A stretch of DNA of 32,141 bases from contig JBEDNN010000045.1 in NCBI GenBank assembly GCA_041170585.1, forward strand, positions 1 to 32,141. Direction: 5' to 3'. Shown here piece by piece: positions 17,334 through 26,971 of this stretch. Each line of letters starts with the position of its first letter. The stretch's first letter is position 1. A model generated the notes under the pieces. The model saw only the letters and a list, made by a program, of their open reading frames with translations, was not told the DNA's origin and did not search any database. This DNA is from JBDLSY01 sp041170585. GTDB taxonomy: Bacteria > Pseudomonadota > Gammaproteobacteria > Burkholderiales > Burkholderiaceae_C. A program made the position numbers and the translations under genes.

Positions 17334-18158
17334 ATGAATCATTATTTTAGCTGGCTTATTTTTTTAGCGGTCTGTGTAAGCATATCGTATACAAGTTTGG
17401 CTTGTTTGGCATGGCAGCACAATACTCGCCGTGATAATGCTTTAAAAATACCTTATTGGCAGCACATCGCCTTAATTATTACTACCTTGTCTCATACTGT
17501 ATTATTGTTATTTACACTGCTAAAACCAACGGGTAGCATAGCATTTGGTTATGCCCAAGGACTTAGTTTAGCCGCTTGTGTTGGTATGTATTTATTCATA
17601 ATAGAGTCTCGCTTTATAGCTATTGACAGCCTACGTCCATTTGCTTTAAGTTTGCCAGCATTTGCGGTTATATTGGGTGAATATCTGCCCTCTACATTTA
17701 TATTGTCTATTAGCATTACAGGTGTTTTACATATTGTAATTGGCATTGCAGCCCACGGCGTTGCACTGTTGGCTACGGGGCACGCCTTGTTATTATTAGG
17801 TCTACAAACTATTTTAAAGCAACGCCAAGCAGTGAGTGCTAACTGGGCAAAACGACTAACACGGCATTGCCCACCATTAATTGTATTAGAACGCTTATTA
17901 ATCCATCAAAGTCTTTGGACTGCTGGGCTACTATTATTGACCATTGGACTAGGCACTTACAATGGGTTTTTTCGTTTTGAACATAAAACTATCTTAAGTA
18001 TTATGAGTTTATTGGTGTGGTTAGCTGTTCCTTATGGGTATCAAAAATATGCTTGGCGTGGTTTAAATTTATGTGTTGCTGTTTGGGCTGCAACTGGTTT
18101 ATTATTATTGTCGTATGTCGGCTCACGATTTATATTACACACGGTATTAGGACGATAA
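17334..18158 (+). CDS. ypjD: YpjD/CcsA-like inner-membrane cytochrome c assembly family protein
   Basis: This 274-residue polytopic protein has about eight hydrophobic segments. It matches the YpjD pattern: an early LACLAW segment, AAHGVALLATGHALLLLGLQ (about 140-160), then CPPLIVLERLLIHQSLWTAG and LLTIGLGTYNG. The end is MSLLVWLAVPYGYQKYAWRGL and LLLLSYVGSRFIL. The family shares the cytochrome c assembly/CcsA-HemX fold, but the precise role of YpjD proteins is not established. Its position divergent from ffh supports orthology. The stop is 30 bp from the convergent cpoB end. Confidence 0.9.
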   Translation: MNHYFSWLIFLAVCVSISYTSLACLAWQHNTRRDNALKIPYWQHIALIITTLSHTVLLLFTLLKPTGSIAFGYAQGLSLAACVGMYLFIIESRFIAIDSLRPFALSLPAFAVILGEYLPSTFILSISITGVLHIVIGIAAHGVALLATGHALLLLGLQTILKQRQAVSANWAKRLTRHCPPLIVLERLLIHQSLWTAGLLLLTIGLGTYNGFFRFEHKTILSIMSLLVWLAVPYGYQKYAWRGLNLCVAVWAATGLLLLSYVGSRFILHTVLGR

Positions 18159-18198
18159 ATTTTTATTTTTTATTTTTTATTTTTATTTTTAATTTTTC
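18159..18198. repeat. TTTTTA-type tract at the ypjD/cpoB convergent junction
   Basis: T-runs of five to six separated by single A residues fill the 30-bp convergent gap and reach into the last codons of cpoB. No GC hairpin is present, so termination here is not obvious. Confidence 0.7.
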
Positions 18199-19073
18199 TT
18201 AGGCATTAGCATTATTTTTTTAACAGATGGTACTGCTTTTTTTGGCAATGCTTGGGCTGCTGTTTGAGCGGCTGATGTATTAGGAAATTTACTAATAATT
18301 GATTGATATACATCTTGACTACGTTTAATATCGCCAATATCTTCGTAACTTTGGGCTAAAGTTAATGATGCTTCTGCTGCTTTGGCATAATCAGGAAATT
18401 GTCTTAGTAAGGTATTCAGTGCCGTAATGGCAGCCTTAGAATCACGGTGTGCATAATGTGCGTTGCCTAACCAAAAATAAGCATTGGCCAATAGTTCACT
18501 ACGGGGATATTGCGTTATAAAAGCCGTAAATGATTGACTTGACGCTAAATAATTGGCCGCTTTAAATTGTGCCAGTGCTGAATTAAAGTCAAATATTTCG
18601 CTACGTTCAGAGACAGGCTCTTGGGTTTTATCCATATTATTGGGTTCTAATTGAGTCAATCTTTTGTCTAAATTAGCGGTTTGTTCAATATATTTTGCTT
18701 GCTGTGTTTGTAAAATAAGCGTTTGTTTATTTAAATCTGTTGCATAATTTTGTTGTTGATTCACCAGCAACTCTAATTGCCCTGATAAACGGGCGTGGGC
18801 TTCTTTTGTTTGTATCAACATATTATTCAAATCTAAAATAGTCCGTTTAAGTGTATTGACCTCTTCAACCAACTGTTGATTTTGTTTAGCCTGTTGTGCT
18901 AACTCTTGGGTTAAATTTATACTTAGTTGATTTGTTTTTTCAGTGTGTTGTGCATCTTGTTTACGTACCTCGGTACGCAACTCTAAAATTGCCTTGCGTG
19001 CCTCATTGTCATCTAATAAACCAGCAAAACAAGGTACACTAACTATATACAATGTTCCTATTACAATACGCAT
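18189..19073 (-). CDS. cpoB: Cell division coordinator CpoB (YbgF family)
   Basis: CpoB is a periplasmic protein that links Tol-Pal outer-membrane constriction with PBP1B during division. From the chosen start the signal peptide is MRIVIGTLYIVSVPCFA, cleaved before GLLDDNEARKAILELR. A long coiled coil rich in Gln, Leu and Glu follows (about 20-150). Three TPR-like repeats follow, with FDFNSALAQFKAANYLASSQ, NAYFWLGNAHYAHRDSKAAI and ASLTLAQSYEDIGDIKRSQ. The frame is open to an ATG at 19113-19115, which would add 14 residues before the signal; the Met at 19071-19073 gives a more normal signal peptide. tol-pal genes, usually next to cpoB, are absent here; mrcA is the upstream neighbour. Confidence 0.88.
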   Translation of the reverse strand: MRIVIGTLYIVSVPCFAGLLDDNEARKAILELRTEVRKQDAQHTEKTNQLSINLTQELAQQAKQNQQLVEEVNTLKRTILDLNNMLIQTKEAHARLSGQLELLVNQQQNYATDLNKQTLILQTQQAKYIEQTANLDKRLTQLEPNNMDKTQEPVSERSEIFDFNSALAQFKAANYLASSQSFTAFITQYPRSELLANAYFWLGNAHYAHRDSKAAITALNTLLRQFPDYAKAAEASLTLAQSYEDIGDIKRSQDVYQSIISKFPNTSAAQTAAQALPKKAVPSVKKIMLMPKKN

Positions 19074-19231
19074 TGTTTTAGGAAAACTGTTTAAGTGAGT
19101 TAAATTAATCATCATATATTTTATGTGTTTTATATTTTTATTGAATATTTTTATTTAGTATTTATTTAATGCTTATTAAACATCATTTAAATATCTATTA
19201 AATATCTATCCTATCATATTTATCAAGGGCA

Positions 19232-21661
19232 TTACTCTGCAGTAGGCTCTATTACAGGGTTAGGCAGGGCTAAAGTGTCAGTAGATGAAGGCACTAACTG
19301 GGCGGCTGCATTAGCAAGCTCTGTAGAATCAACAACTTCTTCAGTAGGGGAAACTTCGTTAATCGCTTCGTCGTTATTGACGATATTTTTTTTCGGTGGT
19401 GCTTTACGAATTTCTTCAGGAATATTTGGTAATACTTTTGCCATATACTCAATCCAAATCGGCAAAGCTACACCACCGCCAGTTTCTTTATCACCCAAAC
19501 TTTTTGGCGTATCAAAACCTACCCACGTAACACCCACCACTTGACTAGCATAACCACCAAACCAAGCATCAAATGCATCATTAGTCGTACCTGTTTTACC
19601 TGCTAAATCAGACCGTTTTAATACATTTGCGCGGGTTGCAGTACCGTAATTAACCACGCCTTGTAGCAAAGTATGCATTGTGTAGGCGTTTTCTGTTGGA
19701 ATCACGCGGTTAGCTTCATCATCGGCCAACTTAGGTTTAGCTCGCATTAAAACGTTGCCTTTACCGTCGAGTACTTTGTTAATGATAAACGCATTGATTT
19801 TGTAACCACCATTTGCAAATACTGCATAAGCTTGGCTTAACTGCCATGGGTTAGTAGTGCCTGCACCTAAAGCCATTGTTAAATAAGGCGGATGCTTACT
19901 CGCTTCAAAACCAAAACGCGTAATCCAGTCTTGCGTATCTTTAGCACCTACTGCTTGCATCAAGCGAATAGACACCATATTTTTAGACTTTGCTAAAGCG
20001 GTTGCCATTGTCATAGCCCCCTCAAATCTACCATCATAATTTTTTGGCTCCCATGCTTTACCGCCTGTTACGCCTGCATCAACTGAAAAAGGTGTGTCTT
20101 GCACAATGCTACCACCAGAGTAACCAATGTCTACAGCCGCCGAATAAATAAACGGTTTAAAAACAGATCCTGGTTGTCGCCAACCTTGGGTTACATGATT
20201 AAACTTACTTTTATTAAAATCAAAACCACCGATTAAAGCACGCACTGCACCGTTATAGGGGTTAATGGCGATATGTGCTGCTTCGACTTCTGGGATTTGT
20301 GTCACACTCCACTGAACGGCGTTGCCTGTTGATGTGTTTTGAATAACACGAATGACACTACCTGCAATAATACGTTTACTGTCAACAGATTTATCTGTTA
20401 AGTGTTTTGATACCAAGCGTAAACTTTCACCCGTCATATTGATTGACTCGCCATTGCGCATAACAGCCGTTATTTTTTTAGATGAAACATAGGTTACTAC
20501 AGCCGAAAAAAGTTGGTCATTATCGGGGTGATTGTCTAATGCATCATTAATTTCATCATCACGCACGTCAGTTTCAGCGGACAAAGCAACGAATCCTTCA
20601 GGACCACGGTAACCGTGACGACGGTCGTAATCAAGCAAACCTTTTCGTACTGCAGCATAAGCCGCCGCTTGGTCGGCTTTTAAAATGGTTGTATACACTT
20701 GCAAACCCATACTATAAATAGCATCGCCATACTTATCGTACATTGTTTTTCGGACTATCTCTGCAACATAATCGGATTTAAAATCGCTGGCTGAAGAATC
20801 GTATCGTATCTCATTTTTCATAGAATTTGCACGGGCTTTGATGTGTTCTTCTTCAGTAATATAGCCTTGTTTTAGCATACGCTCCAAAATATAGTTGGAA
20901 CGCTGTTTGGCCCTAACGAAGTTTTTTCTTGGGTTATTAGCAGCAGGTGCTTTGGGGATACCTGCTAACATTGCGGCTTGTTCAATACTAACTTTACTTA
21001 AAGGAATACCAAAATAAATTTGTGCGGCACTGGCAAAGCCGTAGGCACGCTCACCCAAATAAATTTGATTAATGTACAGTTCAAAAATTTGGTCTTTAGT
21101 GAGTTGTCGTTCTAATTTAAGTGATAATAAAATTTCATAAATTTTACGTTTAAGCGTTCGTTCATTGCTTAAAAAGAAATTACGCGCAACTTGTTGAGTA
21201 ATTGTACTTGCACCTTGTTTAGACCCCGCCTTCACATTACTGACGATAGCACGTAAAATACCATATATATCAATCCCTATATGGTCGTAAAAACGGTCAT
21301 CTTCAATGGCTAATATAGCTTGTCGCATGTGCAAGGGCACATCTTTTATTTTAATAAATGTGCGGCGTTCTTCACCAAACTCTGCTAATAAAGCATTATC
21401 AGCAGAATAAACTCTAAGCGGTATTTTAGGGCGGTAGTCTGTAACGACGTCCATACTAGGGAGCTTAGGGTAAATTAATACCATTGTTAAAACTAATACC
21501 AATACACTCAAAATACCAACAAAAAATCCACCAAAAAATAAGCGAAATAGCCATTTACTCAAAAATGGTTGAATTTTTTTCGGCTTAGTAGCGACAGGCG
21601 GTTTAGGTGTTGGTACAGGCGTTGGGACAGGTACAACTATTTTTTTCTTTTTTAAAAACAT
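19232..21661 (-). CDS. mrcA: Penicillin-binding protein 1A (bifunctional transglycosylase/transpeptidase)
   Basis: This enzyme polymerises and cross-links peptidoglycan. The 809-residue protein has a Pro-rich cytosolic tail (VPTPVPTPKPP), one membrane anchor at about 38-63, and then a GT51 transglycosylase domain. That domain has catalytic EDDRFYDHIGID (about 120) and GASTITQQVARNFFL. After the OB-like insert, the transpeptidase has the SxxK Ser in GSVFKPF (about 497), SKN near 555 and KTGTTND near 690. Length and the OB insert favour PBP1A over PBP1B. The pilMNOPQ genes often found next to mrcA are not present; argF lies upstream. Confidence 0.95.
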   Translation of the reverse strand: MFLKKKKIVVPVPTPVPTPKPPVATKPKKIQPFLSKWLFRLFFGGFFVGILSVLVLVLTMVLIYPKLPSMDVVTDYRPKIPLRVYSADNALLAEFGEERRTFIKIKDVPLHMRQAILAIEDDRFYDHIGIDIYGILRAIVSNVKAGSKQGASTITQQVARNFFLSNERTLKRKIYEILLSLKLERQLTKDQIFELYINQIYLGERAYGFASAAQIYFGIPLSKVSIEQAAMLAGIPKAPAANNPRKNFVRAKQRSNYILERMLKQGYITEEEHIKARANSMKNEIRYDSSASDFKSDYVAEIVRKTMYDKYGDAIYSMGLQVYTTILKADQAAAYAAVRKGLLDYDRRHGYRGPEGFVALSAETDVRDDEINDALDNHPDNDQLFSAVVTYVSSKKITAVMRNGESINMTGESLRLVSKHLTDKSVDSKRIIAGSVIRVIQNTSTGNAVQWSVTQIPEVEAAHIAINPYNGAVRALIGGFDFNKSKFNHVTQGWRQPGSVFKPFIYSAAVDIGYSGGSIVQDTPFSVDAGVTGGKAWEPKNYDGRFEGAMTMATALAKSKNMVSIRLMQAVGAKDTQDWITRFGFEASKHPPYLTMALGAGTTNPWQLSQAYAVFANGGYKINAFIINKVLDGKGNVLMRAKPKLADDEANRVIPTENAYTMHTLLQGVVNYGTATRANVLKRSDLAGKTGTTNDAFDAWFGGYASQVVGVTWVGFDTPKSLGDKETGGGVALPIWIEYMAKVLPNIPEEIRKAPPKKNIVNNDEAINEVSPTEEVVDSTELANAAAQLVPSSTDTLALPNPVIEPTAE

Positions 21662-21815
21662 ACAATTAAGCGTAGTATCAAATATGGATAATTAAATCAT
21701 TAAATCATTAAATCAAATAATTAAATACTTATGCAGTTTATACAGCAACAACACAGTAATAACTACCAAGCTAAAAAATTAAACCATAATAATAAACAAT
21801 AATAAACAATAAAAA
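21662..21815. other. mrcA-argF gap with short repeats
   Basis: The gap contains three attaaatc units at 21691-21714 and two 10-bp aataaacaat units near 21791-21810. No terminator hairpin or ORF was seen. Confidence 0.55.
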
Positions 21816-22763
21816 TCAGGCAAATGTTTGTTTAATTAAACATTCCATCAAAGCCTTTTGTACGTGCATACGGTTTTCAGCTTCGTCCCATACGACGGAT
21901 TGCTCTCCGTCAATCACTTGTGCGCTTACTTCTTCGCCACGATGAGCAGGCAAACAGTGCATAAATAAAGCCGTTGGTTTTGCCAACGCCATCATCGTAC
22001 TATCTACACACCAATTAGCAAAGGCTTGTTTACGGACTGTATTTTCAGATTCAAAACCCATACTAGTCCATACATCGGTAGTTACTAAATCAACACCGCG
22101 ACAAGCATCATTTGGATTAGAGAAAGTTTTATAACAACTGGGTGATACTGATGCAGCCAATACTGGATCAATTCCATAACCGTAGGGTGTTGAAATGTGT
22201 AAGGTGAATCCTAGTATATGTGCGGCTTGCAACCAAGTGTTCGCCATATTATTGCCGTCACCCACCCAAGCAACTATTTTGCCAGCAATAGTTCCGCGTA
22301 ACTCTATAAATGTAAAAATATCAGCCAAAATTTGGCAAGGGTGAAATTCGTTGGTTAAACCGTTAATCACTGGAACACGGCTATAAGCTGCAAATAACTC
22401 TATTTTAGCCTGTTCGTGAGTACGAATCATTACTAAATCAACCATACGGCTAATCACTCGCGCACTGTCTTCAATCGGTTCGGCACGTCCCAGCTGGCTA
22501 TCGCCTGTAGTTAAATGTACAACACTGCCACCTAATTGATACATACCTGCTTCAAAACTAACACGGGTACGGGTCGATGCTTTTTCAAAAAGCATCGCTA
22601 AAGTGCGGTCAAGCAAAGGTTGATAACGCTCATAACGCTTAAATTTAGCCTTGATATTAGCGGTTAAAGTAAACAAATAAGCTATTTCAGCCGCACTTAA
22701 ATCGGTAAACTGTAAATAATGACGCAACGGCTTAGTTTGTAAGGGGCTAGCTAATGTATTCAT
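21816..22763 (-). CDS. argF: Ornithine carbamoyltransferase
   Basis: This cytosolic enzyme makes citrulline from ornithine and carbamoyl phosphate in arginine synthesis. The 315-residue protein has the carbamoyl-phosphate motif FEKASTRTRVSFEAG (about 58-72), the HPCQILAD loop (about 140) and the HCLPAHRG ornithine-site motif with the conserved Cys (about 268). WVGDGNNMANTW is also diagnostic. Its ATG overlaps the argD stop by four bases (ATGA), and AAGG lies about six nt upstream, so translation is probably coupled to argD. Confidence 0.97.
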   Translation of the reverse strand: MNTLASPLQTKPLRHYLQFTDLSAAEIAYLFTLTANIKAKFKRYERYQPLLDRTLAMLFEKASTRTRVSFEAGMYQLGGSVVHLTTGDSQLGRAEPIEDSARVISRMVDLVMIRTHEQAKIELFAAYSRVPVINGLTNEFHPCQILADIFTFIELRGTIAGKIVAWVGDGNNMANTWLQAAHILGFTLHISTPYGYGIDPVLAASVSPSCYKTFSNPNDACRGVDLVTTDVWTSMGFESENTVRKQAFANWCVDSTMMALAKPTALFMHCLPAHRGEEVSAQVIDGEQSVVWDEAENRMHVQKALMECLIKQTFA

Positions 22764-24040
22764 ACAATACCTTGTACCGATTTTCTTTCTAAAAATGCCT
22801 GCACTAAACCTGAAAGCGTAGCGATTATTTCATCAGCTTGTTCAGCAGTCAAAATCAACGGTGGCAATAAACGAATCACACGTTCTGCCGTTACATTAAA
22901 CAACAACCCTTTGGCTAAGCCTGCTTTGACAATATCAGCACAAGGTTGCTCTAGTACTACACCTATCATTAAACCATGTGTACGAATTTCAGAAACCCCT
23001 AAACCCATTTTGTCCTTTAAACCAGCTTCTAAACCGATTTTAATTCGCGTTCCCATCGCAATAGCATTGGCAATTAAGCCATCATCTTCCATAATGTGAA
23101 TGACTTCTAAAGCGGCTCGCATCGCTAAAGGATTGCCTCCAAAAGTTGTCCCATGATTACCAGCCCCAAATACATTGGCAGCTTTACCGCGTGCTACCAC
23201 TGCCCCGATTGGAATGCCTCCGCCTAAACCTTTGGCAAGTGGCATGACATCAGGCACAATATCCGCCCACTGATGGGCAAACCATTTGCCTGTACGGCCG
23301 ATACCACATTGCACTTCATCAATCATCAACAACCAACCTTGTTCATCACATAGCGTCCGCAATTGTTTTAAATAATTCACCTGTGCCGCGACAATACCGC
23401 CTTCGCCTTGAACAGCTTCAATAAACACTGCACAAATATTAGGGTTACTGTGTACTTTTGCCTGTAAAGCAGCGATATCATTCATTGGAACGCGTACAAA
23501 ACCCTTCATTAGCGGTGTAAAGCCTTTTTGGACTTTTTCATTGCCTGTAGCAGACAAAGTCGCCAAACTGCGTCCATGAAAAGCTTTTTCAAATACTACA
23601 ATTTCAGGCAGTCTATTTTCTTTACCTTCTTCTTTGCCATCTTCTTTACCTTCAGATTGGAATTTATCATTGCCGTATTTTCGTGCAATTTTAATGGCAG
23701 CTTCGTTTGCTTCTAAACCCGAGTTACAAAAAAATACGTTGTCCATACCTGATAAAGCACATAGCTTTGCAGCTAATTTTTCTTGTAAAGGTGAACCATA
23801 CAAATTTGAAGTATGAATAATTGTATTAAGTTGTTCAGTGAGTGCTGCAATAAAACGCGGGTGTCTATGCCCTAAAGTATTGACCGCAATACCCGATAAA
23901 GCGTCTAAAAAACGTCTACCTTGAATATCCCACACGTAAGCACCTTCACCGTGCGACAAAGCTATTGGATAGCGTCCATAAGTTGGCATTACATGCGGTT
24001 CTGGGTATATATTAAACTCGGAATGGTTGAAAGTATTCAT
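22760..24040 (-). CDS. argD: Acetylornithine aminotransferase with a repeat-encoded insert
   Basis: This PLP enzyme converts N-acetylglutamate semialdehyde to N-acetylornithine. Family motifs include GVYVWD-like GAYVWDIQGRRFLDALSG, FFCNSGLEANEAAIKIARKYG, FHGRSLATLSATGN, the LMIDEVQCGIGRTGKWFAHQ segment and the PLP Lys in PLAKGLGGGIPIGA (about 268). At 426 residues it is 20-30 longer than most ArgD. Much of the excess is a charged insert, EGKEDGKEEGKENR, at about residues 130-143, between the cofactor-binding helix and the FHGRS motif; a 12-bp repeat encodes it. The gene is the first of an argDF pair. Succinyldiaminopimelate aminotransferase activity is a possible second role for the family. 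Confidence 0.95.
   Translation of the reverse strand: MNTFNHSEFNIYPEPHVMPTYGRYPIALSHGEGAYVWDIQGRRFLDALSGIAVNTLGHRHPRFIAALTEQLNTIIHTSNLYGSPLQEKLAAKLCALSGMDNVFFCNSGLEANEAAIKIARKYGNDKFQSEGKEDGKEEGKENRLPEIVVFEKAFHGRSLATLSATGNEKVQKGFTPLMKGFVRVPMNDIAALQAKVHSNPNICAVFIEAVQGEGGIVAAQVNYLKQLRTLCDEQGWLLMIDEVQCGIGRTGKWFAHQWADIVPDVMPLAKGLGGGIPIGAVVARGKAANVFGAGNHGTTFGGNPLAMRAALEVIHIMEDDGLIANAIAMGTRIKIGLEAGLKDKMGLGVSEIRTHGLMIGVVLEQPCADIVKAGLAKGLLFNVTAERVIRLLPPLILTAEQADEIIATLSGLVQAFLERKSVQGIV
23618..23653 (-). repeat. 12-bp tandem repeat, 3 units, inside argD
   Basis: Units at 23618-23629, 23630-23641 and 23642-23653 read ttctttaccttc on the plus strand; the middle unit differs at two bases. They encode EGKE-DGKE-EGKE. 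The 12-bp unit keeps the reading frame, so copy number could vary without breaking the enzyme. Confidence 0.88.
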
Positions 24041-24185
24041 AAATACGAAATAAAAAATACGAAATAAAAATAGTGAAAATAGTAAAAATAGTGAAAATAG
24101 ACAAAAGTGAATAAAAATAATTATGAAAATAATTATAAAAATAATTATAAAAACAACGAGCTATTCGCTCACTGCTATTATGTTG
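24041..24185. other. argD-tldD gap, low complexity
   Basis: The gap is filled with imperfect A/T words such as atacgaaataaaa, atagtgaaa and ataattataaaa. No gene or convincing regulatory site was found. Confidence 0.5.
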
Positions 24186-25694
24186 TTAAGCTGACCCACC
24201 CACAGTTAAACCTTCCATACGTACAGTGGGCTGTCCGACACCCACAGGAACACTTTGCCCCTCTTTGCCGCATACGCCAACGCCTTCATCAAATGCTAAA
24301 TCATTACCGATATGCGTAATATACTTTAGTGCTTCAGGGCCATTACCAATTAAAGTAGCCCCTTTAACAGGGTAAGTAATACGGCCATTTTCAATCATCC
24401 ACGCTTCAGTGCAGCTAAATACAAATTTTCCACTGGTTGTATCCACTTGTCCACCACCAAAGTTAGGGCAGTAAATACCGTATTTAACACTTTCAATAAT
24501 GGCTTGCTTGTCTAAGCTACCCCCCAACATATAGGTATTAGTCATACGCGGCATAGGTAAGTGGGCATAACTTTCACGCCGTGCATTGCCCGTGACTGAT
24601 TGCCCCATCAGCCTAGCGTTTAGACGGTCTTGTAAACAACCTACTAATTTACCATCTTCAATTAATACAGTACGTTGACTAGGATTACCCTCATCATCAA
24701 TGTTGAGTGAACCACGCTTACGGCTTAAAGTCCCATCATCAACGACGGTTACCCCTTTAGCAGCTACACGCTTACCAAATTTTCCAGCAAAGGCACTAGA
24801 GCCTTTACGAATATGGTCAGCTTCTAAGCCATGGCCAATTGCTTCATGCAACATAATGCCTGGCCAACCATTGCCTAAAACAACCGACATTGTCCCAGCC
24901 GGAGCAGGTTTAGCTTGTAAATTAGTTAAAGCACCTTGAACGGCCTGTTGTGCCAAGCGTTTAAGTAAGCCATCATCTAATTCATCCATACCAAACCGAC
25001 CGCCGCCACCTGCGTAACCTTCTTCGCGTCTGCCGTCTTGTTCTACAATCACTTGTACACCGACGCGTACCATTGGACGAATGTCAGCAGCAGTATGGCC
25101 ATCTAAACGCATTATTAATACAGTAGCGTAACTGCCACCTAAGCTAGCCGATACTTTTTTAACACGTGGGTCAATTGCACGGGCGAACTGTTCTATTTTT
25201 TCAAGCAAAGCTATTTTTTGTAGTGAATTAAGCCGCCCAATCGGATTGTCTGTGCTGTATAAACGTTGTTCTGCTGGCGTAGCTATTATTAATTTTTTAG
25301 GCGTTTTTTTTGCAATCAAATCAGTCGAGCTACTGTCTTGTAATTGCATACTTTTAGCCACACCTTGCAAAGCCTTTAAAGAAATATCGTCTGAATACGC
25401 AAACGTTGATTTTTCGCCCATAACTACACGCAAACCCACACCATAATCAATTGAAAAACTGCCTGATTTAACCCGCCCTTCTTCTAAAGCCCACCCTTCA
25501 GATATTTTTTGTTCAAAATACAAGTCGCCATCATCAGCACGGCTACTACAAGCCAGTGCCAATACTTTATTTGCTTGAGCCAGCGTTAATGCACTGTTTG
25601 CTAACAAAGTAGCTTGTACTTGATTGACGATGCAGTCAGGCTGTTTAAAATTAGCTGATGGTAACGCTAAAGTTGAGTGTGGTTGAGAAATCAT
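24186..25694 (-). CDS. tldD: Metalloprotease TldD
   Basis: TldD pairs with TldE/PmbA in a zinc protease that degrades unfolded peptides, such as CcdA or microcin precursors. The 502-residue protein carries the zinc motif HEAIGHGLEADHIRKG (HExxxH, about residues 280-286). Other family segments are YGVGLRVVMGEKSTFAYSDD, NIDDEGNPSQRTVLIEDG and GKFVFSCTEAWMIENG. pmbA/tldE is not in the window. A Shine-Dalgarno sequence is not evident at the ATG. Confidence 0.95.
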   Translation of the reverse strand: MISQPHSTLALPSANFKQPDCIVNQVQATLLANSALTLAQANKVLALACSSRADDGDLYFEQKISEGWALEEGRVKSGSFSIDYGVGLRVVMGEKSTFAYSDDISLKALQGVAKSMQLQDSSSTDLIAKKTPKKLIIATPAEQRLYSTDNPIGRLNSLQKIALLEKIEQFARAIDPRVKKVSASLGGSYATVLIMRLDGHTAADIRPMVRVGVQVIVEQDGRREEGYAGGGGRFGMDELDDGLLKRLAQQAVQGALTNLQAKPAPAGTMSVVLGNGWPGIMLHEAIGHGLEADHIRKGSSAFAGKFGKRVAAKGVTVVDDGTLSRKRGSLNIDDEGNPSQRTVLIEDGKLVGCLQDRLNARLMGQSVTGNARRESYAHLPMPRMTNTYMLGGSLDKQAIIESVKYGIYCPNFGGGQVDTTSGKFVFSCTEAWMIENGRITYPVKGATLIGNGPEALKYITHIGNDLAFDEGVGVCGKEGQSVPVGVGQPTVRMEGLTVGGSA

Positions 25695-25746
25695 TGTTTA
25701 TTTTAACGCAGTGCCTAAATGAGTGCTTAAATATATTTTTTTAAAA

Positions 25747-26847
25747 TCAACGTATTGCCCCAATGGCTTGTGCAGCTGCTTGCCGTTGATTTAGAGCCGT
25801 ACTGTCCTCATGGCTTGTATTCCAGCCTTGCAAATGACGATTAACTAACTGCTCTAGGGCATCAAGCCACAAAATATTGTTGTTTAAAGCAGGAATATAA
25901 AAATAGGTTTTACCACCTGCTCCTAAAAAAGCTTCTTTGGCTTCCATTGCAATTTCTTCTAAAGTTTCTAAGCAGTCAGAAGTAAATCCAGGGCAAAACA
26001 CATCTACACGTGAGTGGGTTTTTGCCATTTCAATTAATGTAGGTTCAGTATAAGGCTGTAACCAAGCCGCACGGCCAAAACGCGATTGAAAAGTAACTTT
26101 GACTTCATCAATATCCAAGCCTAAAGCTTCGCGTAATAAGCGGGCTGTTTTATGGCATTCACAATGATAAGGATCACCTAAATTTAAATTACGTTGCGGT
26201 AAGCCATGAAAAGTTAATACTAACATTTTTTTAGTATTATGTGGCCAAGGGTGTGTTTCCCAATGGGCTTTAACTTGTCCTACTAAAGCGGCAATATAAC
26301 CCGCATCATCGTGGTAGTGTTTAATTAAGCGTAACTCGGGCGGATTACGCAATTTTTGTATGCAGCGTGATACAGTGTCCCAAATACTCGCTGTGGTCGT
26401 TGCACTGTATTGCGGATACAACGGCACTACTAATAACTGGTCTACCCCTTGCTGCCTGATTAAATCATCAAATACTTCTGTTAAAGCAGGTTTACCATAG
26501 CTCATTGCATGGGTAACAATCATACTGGGGTGACACTGTTGCATACGTGTCGCTAAAGCCTGCGTTTGTGCCGCAGTATGAACGGCTAAAGGCGAACCTG
26601 CTTCACTCCAAATAGTAGCGTATTTTTTTGCACTTTTGGCAGGCCGTACACGTAAAATAATGCCGTGTAAAATCATCATCCAAGCGATACGTGGGATTTC
26701 TACTACGCGTGGATCGCTTAAAAATTGTGCTAAATAGGTACGAACTGCCGCAGTGGTTGGGGCTTGTGGTGTTCCAAGATTAACCAATAAAACAGCCGTT
26801 TTTCTAGGTGAAGCGTGAGAATAGTCTGGGGTATTTAAAAAAGCCAT
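25747..26847 (-). CDS. hemH: Ferrochelatase
   Basis: HemH inserts ferrous iron into protoporphyrin IX, the last step of haem synthesis. The 366-residue protein starts with VLLVNLGTPQAPTTAAVRTYL. It has the family segments LSDPRVVEIPR, the metal-site His in LTFHGLPQRNL (about 214) and CHKTARLL. VTFQSRFGRAAWLQPYTEPTL and CPGFTSDCLETLEE follow, the latter with the conserved Glu (about 295). Length is typical for the proteobacterial enzyme. The upstream gap to the PII gene holds a 9-bp tandem array. Confidence 0.96.
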   Translation of the reverse strand: MAFLNTPDYSHASPRKTAVLLVNLGTPQAPTTAAVRTYLAQFLSDPRVVEIPRIAWMMILHGIILRVRPAKSAKKYATIWSEAGSPLAVHTAAQTQALATRMQQCHPSMIVTHAMSYGKPALTEVFDDLIRQQGVDQLLVVPLYPQYSATTTASIWDTVSRCIQKLRNPPELRLIKHYHDDAGYIAALVGQVKAHWETHPWPHNTKKMLVLTFHGLPQRNLNLGDPYHCECHKTARLLREALGLDIDEVKVTFQSRFGRAAWLQPYTEPTLIEMAKTHSRVDVFCPGFTSDCLETLEEIAMEAKEAFLGAGGKTYFYIPALNNNILWLDALEQLVNRHLQGWNTSHEDSTALNQRQAAAQAIGAIR

Positions 26848-26901
26848 AATTTAGAGTATATCAATTTACAGAGTAAATACAGAGTAAAAGGTTATTAAAA
26901 A

Positions 26902-26946
26902 TAATTAAAGTTATTAAAGTTATTAAAGTTATTAAAGTTATTAAAG
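26902..26946. repeat. 9-bp tandem repeat, 5 units, between glnB and hemH
   Basis: Units of ttattaaag are perfect at 26911-26946 (four units), preceded by one unit with a single mismatch at 26902-26910. The array lies between the end of the PII gene and the hemH start. Confidence 0.88.
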
Positions 26947-26971
26947 TTATAATAGATATTTAATATTATTT

